Assembly (NCBI RefSeq): GCF_029212645.1
Contig: NZ_JARGND010000014.1
Coordinates: 1 to 64,000, forward strand
Source of the DNA: Vannielia sp.
GTDB lineage: Bacteria > Pseudomonadota > Alphaproteobacteria > Rhodobacterales > Rhodobacteraceae
DNA: 64,000 nt
Direction: 5' to 3'
The notes under the pieces are model-generated. The model saw nothing but the letters and a program-made list of their open reading frames with translations. It did not search any database and was not told where the DNA came from. Positions 19,223 to 27,577 of the stretch are shown piece by piece; position 1 is the stretch's first letter; each line of letters opens with the position of its first letter. Made by a program: the position numbers and the translations under genes.

Positions 19223-21595
19223 TTGATAAGAGGAAGAAATTTGTCCCAAAATCCACAATACAAATCCGCCGCCGCAACCCCGCCTGTCTGGGTGGTTATG
19301 GCTGTGTTTCGCCCCACCCCCGACCACCTTCGCGCACAGATCCAAAGCATCGCGGCGCAAAGGCACTTGCCCGCCGGGCTGGTGCTCGTCATCGCCGATG
19401 GCACCTCCGCCGATCTGGCCGGCGACATTGCCGCCGAGGCGGGTATCACCGCCGTTCTGGTCACCCCCCGGCACGAGCTTGATGCCGTCCGCGCCTTTGA
19501 GGCCGGGCTTGACCGCGTGCTTGAGCTGGCCCCCGCCGAGGCCCTCATCGCCCTGTCTGACCAAGATGATATTTGGCACCCCGATCGCCTTTTGCGCGGT
19601 GTGCAGGCCATGGCCGATCCCGCCGTCATGCTCTCCCACGCCGATGCGCGGCTGGTCGATGACACGGGCGCCGAGATTGCTGCCTCGATGTTCGCCTTCG
19701 AAAAGCGCCACCATGCCCCCGGTCTGCGTGGTCTGCTCTACCAGAACAACGTCACCGGGATGACAGCACTGTTCCGCGCCAACGTCGCCCGCCTCGCGCT
19801 GCCTTTCCCGCCGCAATCGGGGGTGCATTTCTACCACGATCTCTGGTTGGCCATGGTCGCCGCGGCCCTTGGCAAGATCACCTTTATCAACACCCCGCTG
19901 GTTGATTACCGCCAGCACCAATCCAACGCGATTGGCGCGGTTGATCGCCGCTCCGCCACGCTGCCCCGCAAGTTGCCCAGCCGCAAGGGGATGACCAATT
20001 GGTTCATGCGCGAGGCCGGCGCCTACGGTCTTGCGCGGTATCTTGCCCGCAGCCTTCAGGCGCGGCTGTCCAGTGCTGTCACCAGCGGCACACTTGCCCA
20101 TGGCGTGGCCCAAACCGCCCCGTTGCGCCCCTACCTGCGCACGCGCAGCACCGGGTTTGCGCACCTTTGGGATGGCACCAAGCTGCTGTGCACCGGCCAT
20201 CCCCGGCTGGCCCGTCTGGCCAGCGGGCAGGCGATTGTAACGCTGGGGCGGTCCTTCTGGTCGCTGCGTCTGGCCCTCTCTGAAGGGATGCGCGCGGCGA
20301 CCGAGCGGTTTGACACGCGGATCTATTCCCTGTCTCCCGGCGTCATCCCACCGCATATCGACAGCGCAGGCAATGTTGCAGCCGCCACGTCAGACCCCGC
20401 CGAAGCGCATATTGATCCCCGCAAGCACCCCTCGTGGACGCCTGTCTTTACAGCCGATACCGCCGCGCTCAACCTTCTGGTGCCCACGCTCAATCCGGCC
20501 GAAGTTTTTGCCGGGGTGGCCACCGCGCTTGATGTGGGCATCGGGTTGGCCGCGCTGGGCCACCCGGTGCGACTGATCGCCACCGACCTGCCCATCGCCT
20601 CCCATGCCGCCTCTCGCCGCTTCCTCACTGGCCGCATCCCCGCCGATGCCGCCCCCGGAACCGCCGACCGGCTCTCCCTCGCCTGCGGGCTGCACGGCAC
20701 GGGCGAGCGCAAGGACTCCACCGTCACCATCCCCTCGCACAAGGACGATGTTTTTTTGACCACCGCCTGGTGGACAGCCCATGTGGCGCGTGAGTTGATT
20801 TCCACGCATGGCTACACCCAGCCCCGCTTTGCCTACCTCATCCAGGACTTCGAGCCCAATTTCTACGCATGGGGCGCGCCCTTTGCCGAAGCCATGGCCA
20901 CCTATTCGATGGAGTATGTGCCGGTGTTCAACACCGCGCTGCTGCGGGATTATTTCGTGTCCCAAGGCCTCGCCTCGCCCACCGCTCTCACCTTTCGCCC
21001 CTCTATCGAGGTGCCAAACTACAGCTCCGGCACCCGGCCCAGCCGCACCGGCCCACGCCGCCTGGCGCTCTATGGTCGCCCGGAGGTTGAGCGCAATATG
21101 TTCCCCATGGCCATCGAGGCGCTCTCGTCTTTCCTCGAGGCCGAGGGGCTCGGCCCCGATGATATCGAGTTGGTCTCGATAGGCCTGCCCCATCCGCCAG
21201 TAAAGCTGCCCGGTGGGCTGCGCCTTACCAGCCTCGGCAAGCTGCCGTGGGAGGATTATCCGGATTACCTGCTCACCGTCGATCTGGGCCTGTCGCTGAT
21301 GTTTTCGCCCCACCCGAGCCACCCGCCAATCGAGATGGCCGCCTCCGGCGTGCGCGTGGTGACCAACAGCTTTGGCCCCAAAGACCTATCCAAGCTCAGC
21401 CCGGCGCTCATTTCCGCCGCCCCCACCGCCGAGGCCGTGACCGCCGCCTTGCACCGCGCCTGGGCCGCAGCGCCCGTGACCCAAGCCGAGCGTGAGTTCT
21501 CGCTCGCACCGCTTGGCCTGTCGATGGACGAAATGCTCACCGCCCTGTCGTCCGAGATCACCACCCTCGGCCTGCCTCCGGAGCCCGCCACATGA
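19223..21595 (+). CDS. Bifunctional glycosyltransferase: N-terminal GT2 plus C-terminal WsaF-like rhamnosyltransferase domain
   Basis: N-term VVMAVFRPTPDHLRAQIQSIAAQ...LIALSDQDDIWHPDRLLRGV; C-term RFAYLIQDFEPNFYAWGAPFAEAMATYSM...LSLMFSPHPSHPPIEMAASGVRVVTNSFGPKDLS. Confidence 0.85.
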   Translation: MIRGRNLSQNPQYKSAAATPPVWVVMAVFRPTPDHLRAQIQSIAAQRHLPAGLVLVIADGTSADLAGDIAAEAGITAVLVTPRHELDAVRAFEAGLDRVLELAPAEALIALSDQDDIWHPDRLLRGVQAMADPAVMLSHADARLVDDTGAEIAASMFAFEKRHHAPGLRGLLYQNNVTGMTALFRANVARLALPFPPQSGVHFYHDLWLAMVAAALGKITFINTPLVDYRQHQSNAIGAVDRRSATLPRKLPSRKGMTNWFMREAGAYGLARYLARSLQARLSSAVTSGTLAHGVAQTAPLRPYLRTRSTGFAHLWDGTKLLCTGHPRLARLASGQAIVTLGRSFWSLRLALSEGMRAATERFDTRIYSLSPGVIPPHIDSAGNVAAATSDPAEAHIDPRKHPSWTPVFTADTAALNLLVPTLNPAEVFAGVATALDVGIGLAALGHPVRLIATDLPIASHAASRRFLTGRIPADAAPGTADRLSLACGLHGTGERKDSTVTIPSHKDDVFLTTAWWTAHVARELISTHGYTQPRFAYLIQDFEPNFYAWGAPFAEAMATYSMEYVPVFNTALLRDYFVSQGLASPTALTFRPSIEVPNYSSGTRPSRTGPRRLALYGRPEVERNMFPMAIEALSSFLEAEGLGPDDIELVSIGLPHPPVKLPGGLRLTSLGKLPWEDYPDYLLTVDLGLSLMFSPHPSHPPIEMAASGVRVVTNSFGPKDLSKLSPALISAAPTAEAVTAALHRAWAAAPVTQAEREFSLAPLGLSMDEMLTALSSEITTLGLPPEPAT

Positions 21596-22452
21596 CAGAG
21601 CGCCACATCATCCTTCACATTGGGCTGCACAAATGCGGCTCTACCTTCCTGCAACGGGTGCTGATGCAAAACGCCCCTGCGTTGGCCGCGGCGGGGCTGG
21701 CCTATCCGCACAGCGGCACCGGCCACCCCGGCAATGCCGCTGGCGCGCATGAGTTTGACGCCGCGCAGATCGAGGAAATGTTCGGCCATTGCCAGCAGCT
21801 GTTCCTCAGCCACGAAGACCAAATCAACTTCGGCGATCAGGCCCAGCCGTTTTCTCGCGCGGCAGCCTCACTTGGCGCATCGGTAGAGATCCTGTGCTTC
21901 GTGCGCCCTTTCCCGGAGTATATCTTCGGCGATTACTCGCAACAGATGAAGCAACATTATCCAGAGTGGATCGAGGCCCGCGAGGCGTATAAGGGAATGT
22001 CGTTCGAGCAGTTCGTTGGGTCACGCTGCCGTTGGGTGAACCCGGCCAAATGGCTCAACCAGTGGCGCAATGCGCTGCGCCGCTCGCTGGGCGAGGTGCC
22101 TGTCACCGTTGCCAGCCACCGCGACATCCGCGAAACGGTTGAGCCGCTCCTGCCCCCCGGACTGGACCTTGATTGGCACGTTCCCAACCACCTCACAAAC
22201 CCTTCCCTGCGGGCCGAGGATTGCGACCGGCTGGCCGCGATGATCGAAGATTTCGACATACCCGGCGAGGACATCGTGGCCACGTTAAAGGAAGCGCTGC
22301 ATCACACCGGCGGGCCTGATGCAGGCCGCAACGAAGAGCGGATACGGTGGATCGAGGCGCTGTTTCGCCAACAGATCCAGCAGCTATACGATCAATATGG
22401 CTACGATATCAGCACACCGGCTTCCGGCAGGTTTGAGTACGAGGCCGAGTAG
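21592..22452 (+). CDS. Sulfotransferase-like protein
   Basis: LHIGLHKCGSTFLQRVL (PAPS 5'-phosphosulfate-loop-like) near N-terminus; FVRPFPEYIFGDYSQQMKQ. Confidence 0.7.
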   Translation: MTERHIILHIGLHKCGSTFLQRVLMQNAPALAAAGLAYPHSGTGHPGNAAGAHEFDAAQIEEMFGHCQQLFLSHEDQINFGDQAQPFSRAAASLGASVEILCFVRPFPEYIFGDYSQQMKQHYPEWIEAREAYKGMSFEQFVGSRCRWVNPAKWLNQWRNALRRSLGEVPVTVASHRDIRETVEPLLPPGLDLDWHVPNHLTNPSLRAEDCDRLAAMIEDFDIPGEDIVATLKEALHHTGGPDAGRNEERIRWIEALFRQQIQQLYDQYGYDISTPASGRFEYEAE

Positions 22453-22453
22453 A

Positions 22454-23425
22454 TCAGAACTTGCCGATCAGCACCGAAAACCACATCACAGCCGAGCCAA
22501 AAGCCGTTTGCCGGTAAATCCCGGCCTTTTTCAACATCAGGATGCGCCGCACCAGCGGCGCATTGCGGGCTTTTGCGATCGTTTCGAGCACGGCGCGGTT
22601 TTCCGGGGTAAAGCGATGGGCCGAGCGTGACAGCGTATCAATGTTGTCATCCAGCCAGCTTTGATAGGTGCCTTCAAACACCATCTTCAGGCGTTTCCAG
22701 CGGGCACGCCAGCTATCATTCGCGCCGATGAGGTTGTTGTCATGCTGGCGATAAAGCAGCCCCGGCGCGGGGTCATGCATCACACGCCCGCCTGCGCCCG
22801 TGATGATCTGATAAAGCCACCAGTCATGCACCGGCACATCGCCCGCCTCAAACGAGGCCGCATGGGCCAGCCGTGCGGCGGCTTCGTTCAGCACGATCGT
22901 GTTGCCACCCGCAATGTTTTGAACCACCGCGTTGGAAAAGCCCGGCGGCTTGCGGCGCATCGGCGAAACCCGATGGTTCTTCAGGTTTTCATCCGTCACC
23001 CAGCTGCGCGAGTGGTACATCGCCGGAATCCGTGGATCGAGCCCGTCAAACTTGCTGAGGGCGCGGGTTAGCTTGTGGCGCAGCCACACGTCATCCTGAT
23101 CGGAAAAAGCCCAATACCCTTCAGGGCGCACCTCTTGCATCAGATTGAGGAAATTGGCTGCACAGCCCCGGCCCGGCCCGTCAATGCAGGCGATGCGCCA
23201 GCTTTCGGGGTGGTCCTCCATCAACGCGCGGCCACCGTCATCCCGGCCCTCAACGCTGGCAATCAACCTCCAGTTGGGGTGGGTTTGTTCGGCAAAGCTG
23301 TCAATCTGCTCTTCTAGATGATCGCAGCCCTCATAGACCGCCATCAAAATCGTGACCGCCGGCTCCGAGGTGAGCAGGTCAAACGCTTCTGCGTTCTTTT
23401 GCCATTCTAGCGTGGATTGCAGCAT
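22454..23425 (-). CDS. Glycosyltransferase family 2, rhamnosyltransferase-like
   Basis: PAVTILMAVYEGCDHLEEQIDSFAEQTHPNWRLIAS...GYWAFSDQDDVWLRHKL. Confidence 0.88.
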   Translation of the reverse strand: MLQSTLEWQKNAEAFDLLTSEPAVTILMAVYEGCDHLEEQIDSFAEQTHPNWRLIASVEGRDDGGRALMEDHPESWRIACIDGPGRGCAANFLNLMQEVRPEGYWAFSDQDDVWLRHKLTRALSKFDGLDPRIPAMYHSRSWVTDENLKNHRVSPMRRKPPGFSNAVVQNIAGGNTIVLNEAAARLAHAASFEAGDVPVHDWWLYQIITGAGGRVMHDPAPGLLYRQHDNNLIGANDSWRARWKRLKMVFEGTYQSWLDDNIDTLSRSAHRFTPENRAVLETIAKARNAPLVRRILMLKKAGIYRQTAFGSAVMWFSVLIGKF

Positions 23426-23631
23426 GATAGTGGCTCAGGCTCCCTGTTGGCGGGAGTCGGCACAAGTGCGCGCCAAGCCCGCAAGGGCAGCGCTCGCCAA
23501 ATGGTTGCGTAACATTTGCGTCGGGCGACCTGCGGCCCGTTGCCGATTCTTCACTGGTATTCCTGTCATGCCATAGACTGTGGCACGTCCCCAATTAACA
23601 GATACTTAATGCGCATACCTTGCAGGCGCAC

Positions 23632-24789
23632 TCATCTCCAAGTGGAAACACACGGAATCTTGTCAAGGTTGCATCGATCGGCGTATTTCTGCGCAATTTC
23701 CTTAACTTCATCAACCAAACCGCCCTCTAAACGGATTGGATCGAGGCCCAAGCCTATAAAACGGTCATTCGAAACATGCAGGTCGTTCTCTGCGGCTTCA
23801 TTGCGCGGGTTGTCGATAGTGGCAATCTCGCCGCCGGTCATCTCCTGCAACATCCTGGCCAGATCACGCACCCGGTGAGTCTCGGTCATCTGGTTGAGGA
23901 TATTCACGCGCTCGCCCGCTTGCGGCGGGTTGGTCAGCGCCAGTTCAACGCAGCGGCAGGTGTCCTGGATGTGGATAAAGGCGCGGGTCTGGCCCCCGGT
24001 GCCATGCACCGTCATCGGGTAGTTGATCGCCGCCTGCATGATGAAGCGGTTGAGCACGGTGCCATAATCGCCATCATAGTCAAACCGGTTAATCAGGCGC
24101 TCGTCCATCCGGGTTTCATCGGTTTGCGTGCCCCACACGATGCCCTGGTGCAGGTCGGTGATCTTTACCGCGTCATTCTTGTTGTAGAACGCAAAGAACA
24201 GCTGATCCTGGCTTTTCGTCATGTGATAGATCGAGCCGGGGTTGGTGGGGTAAAGGATCTCGGTCTCGGTCTCGCCGTCAGGCGTGGTCATCTTCACCGT
24301 CAGGTAGCCCTCGGGGATCTTCATGCCCGCCGTGCCATACCCATACACCCCCATGGTGCCCAGGTGGACAAGGTGAATGTCCTGCCCGCTTTCCACAATG
24401 GCCGCGAGCACATCATTGGTGGCGTTGAGGTTGTTGCTGACGGTGTAGCGCTTATGCGCACTCGATTTCATCGAATAGGGCGCGGCCCGCTGCTCGGCGA
24501 AGTGGATCACCGCATCGGGCTTTTCGTCCTGAAACAGTGTCAGCAGGCGGTGGTAATGTTCTCCAACGGTGAAGTCATGAAAGCCTATGCGCTTGCCGGT
24601 CAGTTCCTTCCACACGGCAATGCGCTCGCCAATCGGACGGATCGGCGTCAGGCTTTCGACCTCCAGCTCAATGTCGATCTTTCGGCGCGACAGGTTATCA
24701 ACGATGATCACATCGTGCCCAAGGTTGGAAAGGTGCAAGGCCGTCGGCCATCCGCAAAATCCGTCGCCGCCAAGAACGATTACCTTCAT
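23632..24789 (-). CDS. sqdB: UDP-sulfoquinovose synthase (SQD1/SqdB family)
   Basis: MKVIVLGGDGFCGWPTALHLSNLGHDVIIVDNLSRR, VIHFAEQRAAPYSM, LVHLGTMGVYG, YHMTKSQD, TVHGTGGQTRAFIHIQDTCRCVELALTNPPQAGE, NPRNEAAENDLHVSNDRFIGLGL follow plant SQD1 closely. Confidence 0.9.
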   Translation of the reverse strand: MKVIVLGGDGFCGWPTALHLSNLGHDVIIVDNLSRRKIDIELEVESLTPIRPIGERIAVWKELTGKRIGFHDFTVGEHYHRLLTLFQDEKPDAVIHFAEQRAAPYSMKSSAHKRYTVSNNLNATNDVLAAIVESGQDIHLVHLGTMGVYGYGTAGMKIPEGYLTVKMTTPDGETETEILYPTNPGSIYHMTKSQDQLFFAFYNKNDAVKITDLHQGIVWGTQTDETRMDERLINRFDYDGDYGTVLNRFIMQAAINYPMTVHGTGGQTRAFIHIQDTCRCVELALTNPPQAGERVNILNQMTETHRVRDLARMLQEMTGGEIATIDNPRNEAAENDLHVSNDRFIGLGLDPIRLEGGLVDEVKEIAQKYADRCNLDKIPCVSTWR

Positions 24790-24889
24790 GCGCCTCATCC
24801 ATTAAATGTGCTTGTCAGTCGCGCACTTTATGTCCCGCGCCCACACAGAGGGAAAGGAAAACCTGCCCGCAGTGCCAAGCCCAGCCGGG

Positions 24890-25837
24890 TTAGCCCCTAC
24901 GCGTTGCCGTTTTTTCCCCGTACGCCCGCCGAGCGGTATTGTAGAGCACCGTGTCCCCCTCAAACCACGGGGCCAAAACCTCGCGGGCAATGTCATTATC
25001 GGCGGTCAGGGCGCGAATGTCCCCGCGGTTTTCATGCGGCAGCGCCTCGGGCACCGGGCGCCCGATATCCGCAAGGAACCCCTCCAGAAAGCTCAAACCA
25101 TCCTCGCAAAAGCCCACACCGGCAAAGCCTTCCAGCGTTTTGATCGCGCTGTCCACAAAAGCGGGTGTCGCCTCGGCAGTCATCTGAACATTGCGCCCGG
25201 TAAACAGCATCCGGCATTGCATATTGTCGAAATGGGCAAAGCGGCCCTTTTCGTTGGCGCGATCACGCAGTTTGATAATGCTTTCCCGGTCCAGCCATTC
25301 AGTCTCGGCCAGCAATGCGACGATATGAGCATAGCGCTCTTCGTTGTTTCCCTGCCCGGCCAGCGCCTCGCCCCGGTTAAAGCGATCAACCCAGTTGATG
25401 TGGCTTACCAGCCGCTTCCACGGATCGCGCAGCACTGTGATGGGGGCGTAGGCATCGGCCCCCTGCTGCCGGTGCCAGTTATTCCAGGCGATATGCCCGG
25501 TAATGCAATCTGCCTGCACCGGCGGAACCTGCCCGGATTTGATTACCGCGATGTGATATTCGGCATGCGATAGAAAGTTGTCTTCGCCGTAAGCCTGCTC
25601 CAGCACCCGGTTCCAGCTTGAGCCTGCCGTCTTGGGAATATGCACAAAAAGCACCGGTTTCAGCTTACCCTTGGGGGTGAACGGCGCCGGAACCGGAGCT
25701 TCTTGCGCAACCGTGGGGCTTAACGGCGCCGGGACCGGGGCTTCTTGCGCAACCGTGGGGCTTAACGGCGCCGGGGCCGGGGCCTCTTGCGCAACCTTGG
25801 GAGCAAGCCCCAGCCGAAGGAGGATTTTCTGAAGCAC
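24890..25837 (-). CDS. Sulfotransferase family protein with Pro/Ala-rich tandem-repeat N-terminus
   Basis: LKPVLFVHIPKTAGSSWNRVLEQAY PAPS-loop; VLRDPWKRLVSHINWV; N-terminal APAPLSPTVAQE repeats. Confidence 0.82.
   Translation of the reverse strand: MLQKILLRLGLAPKVAQEAPAPAPLSPTVAQEAPVPAPLSPTVAQEAPVPAPFTPKGKLKPVLFVHIPKTAGSSWNRVLEQAYGEDNFLSHAEYHIAVIKSGQVPPVQADCITGHIAWNNWHRQQGADAYAPITVLRDPWKRLVSHINWVDRFNRGEALAGQGNNEERYAHIVALLAETEWLDRESIIKLRDRANEKGRFAHFDNMQCRMLFTGRNVQMTAEATPAFVDSAIKTLEGFAGVGFCEDGLSFLEGFLADIGRPVPEALPHENRGDIRALTADNDIAREVLAPWFEGDTVLYNTARRAYGEKTATRRG
25680..25805. repeat. Three tandem 42-bp repeats inside the sulfotransferase gene
   Basis: Units 25680-25721, 25722-25763, 25764-25805, consensus AACGGCGCCGGrACCGGrGCTTCTTGCGCAACCGTGGGGCTT. 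Confidence 0.95.
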
Positions 25838-25851
25838 GTCGCGGCTCAGCC

Positions 25852-26754
25852 TCAGTTCAACAGGCGTTTAAGGTAGGTGCCATAGTCGTTCTTGGCAAAA
25901 AGCTTGGCGCGCTCCACCAGTTGCTCACCGGTGATCCACCCCCTGTGATAGGCGATCTCCTCCAAAGAGCCGGTCTGCAAGCCCTGCCGCTTTTCCAGCG
26001 TGCGCACAAAGTTGCCAGCGTCCAGCAGCGAGGCATGGGTGCCGGTATCAAGCCAGGCATAGCCACGCCCCATAAGCTGCACATCCAACTCCCCCGCCTC
26101 AAGATAGATCTCCAGCAGGGTGGTGATTTCCAACTCGCCGCGCGCCGAGGGTTGCACCTGCCTAGCGCGCTCAGGAGCGTTGCCATCCAAAAAGTAAAGG
26201 CCCGTCACAGCGTAATCCGAGGGCGCAACCTCGGGCTTTTCCACGAGCTGGCGCACCTTGCCGCTTTCGTCAAAATCCACCACGCCATAGCGCTCCGGGT
26301 CCGCCACGCGGTAGCCAAAAACCGTGGCGCCGCTGTCTCGCGCGGCGGCTTCCATCAGCATCTCCGGCAGGCCGTGGCCAAAGAAAATATTGTCTCCCAG
26401 CACCAACGCCGATGGGGCCCCGGCCAAAAACTCCTCGGCCAGCAGGTAAGCCTGTGCAAGGCCATCGGGGCTTGGCTGCTCGATATAGGTAAAAGACAGG
26501 CCCCACTGGCTGCCATCGCCCAGCAACCGCTTGAACTGATCGGCATCCTCAGGCGTGGTGATGATTGCAATCTCGCGGATATCCCCCAGCATCAGCACCG
26601 ACAGCGGATAGAAGATCATCGGCTTGTCGTAGATCGGCAAAAGCTGCTTTGAAAGGCCCAAGGTGATCGGGTAAAGCCGCGTGCCACTGCCGCCTGCAAG
26701 GATGATCCCTTTGCGCTTCACGCTTGCACCGTTCTGTCCTGTCTGTGTCATCAC
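25852..26754 (-). CDS. rfbA: Glucose-1-phosphate thymidylyltransferase
   Basis: [53 protein letters not shown]. Confidence 0.96.
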   Translation of the reverse strand: MMTQTGQNGASVKRKGIILAGGSGTRLYPITLGLSKQLLPIYDKPMIFYPLSVLMLGDIREIAIITTPEDADQFKRLLGDGSQWGLSFTYIEQPSPDGLAQAYLLAEEFLAGAPSALVLGDNIFFGHGLPEMLMEAAARDSGATVFGYRVADPERYGVVDFDESGKVRQLVEKPEVAPSDYAVTGLYFLDGNAPERARQVQPSARGELEITTLLEIYLEAGELDVQLMGRGYAWLDTGTHASLLDAGNFVRTLEKRQGLQTGSLEEIAYHRGWITGEQLVERAKLFAKNDYGTYLKRLLN

Positions 26755-26833
26755 GCTTGCTCGCTCAGGTTGTCTTTTCTGGCGGAGCTATAATCTGCTT
26801 TGCTACGGCATGCCAGCGCTGGCACGCGCCCCC

Positions 26834-27577
26834 TCAGCCTTCGGTGGCAGACCGCTCATAAATCGGGTGGGTATAGTCCGTTAGCGGGTTGCGACGGCCA
26901 AGTGATTTGCTGGCCGAAGCCCTTATCGTTTGCGAGTTGTTTTGCCGCCGTTTGAACAGCACCGACTCGGGCACAACCTTATGAAATTTGCCCGCGGCCA
27001 CCGTTTCACAGTTCCAGACCCAATCCTCATAGGCGTAGCCAGCCTCGATATCGCGATCACAAAACGGGATCTCATGGTAAATCGCCGTGGGGCATACGCA
27101 AAGCGCATCCCAGTAGTTGGCGATCCGCAGCAGATCGGGGCGAAACGCGTCGCTCTCCTGATCAACATGGCAAAAGATCGTGGCCTGCTGCTCGAAGAAG
27201 TAGTTATAGGCCGGGTGGGCGATGTGGGTTTCGGGCGCACCATCAAGGAAATCCAGCGCCTGCACCAGCCAGTCCTCGCTCCACAGATCATCGGCATCAA
27301 GGAACGCGGTGTAGCGGCCATTTGCCTTGGCCACCGCCTCGTTGCGCACCTTGCCCTGATCGCCGTGATCATAGGCTTCAAACGCCACCGCGTCCTTGCG
27401 ATGCGCTTCAAAGACCGCATGGGTGAGCGGGTTGGGGCGGTCCAGCACCAGCCGGGCCTCTACCGCGTGGCCAGCGGCGCGGGCGGCATCAATCGCGGCC
27501 CAGAAACTGCGCAGCGAGGCCACGGCAAGCCGGCCCTCCCGGTGGCCGGTGATGATGCAGGTCAGATCACAACTCAT
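26834..27577 (-). CDS. Glycosyltransferase family 2 (GT-A)
   Basis: LTCIITGHREGRLAVASLRSFWAAI...KVRNEAVAKANGRYTAFLDADDLWSEDWL. Confidence 0.85.
   Translation of the reverse strand: MSCDLTCIITGHREGRLAVASLRSFWAAIDAARAAGHAVEARLVLDRPNPLTHAVFEAHRKDAVAFEAYDHGDQGKVRNEAVAKANGRYTAFLDADDLWSEDWLVQALDFLDGAPETHIAHPAYNYFFEQQATIFCHVDQESDAFRPDLLRIANYWDALCVCPTAIYHEIPFCDRDIEAGYAYEDWVWNCETVAAGKFHKVVPESVLFKRRQNNSQTIRASASKSLGRRNPLTDYTHPIYERSATEG

Noticed and set aside
19145-20356. 403-aa minus-strand ORF opposite the fused glycosyltransferase
   Set aside because: Antisense to a domain-supported gene, low-complexity composition.
23776-25143. 455-aa plus-strand ORF opposite sqdB and sulfotransferase genes
   Set aside because: Covers two supported minus-strand genes; no family resemblance.
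25680-25805. CRISPR-like repeat array
   Set aside because: Repeats are contiguous 42-bp coding units without spacers.
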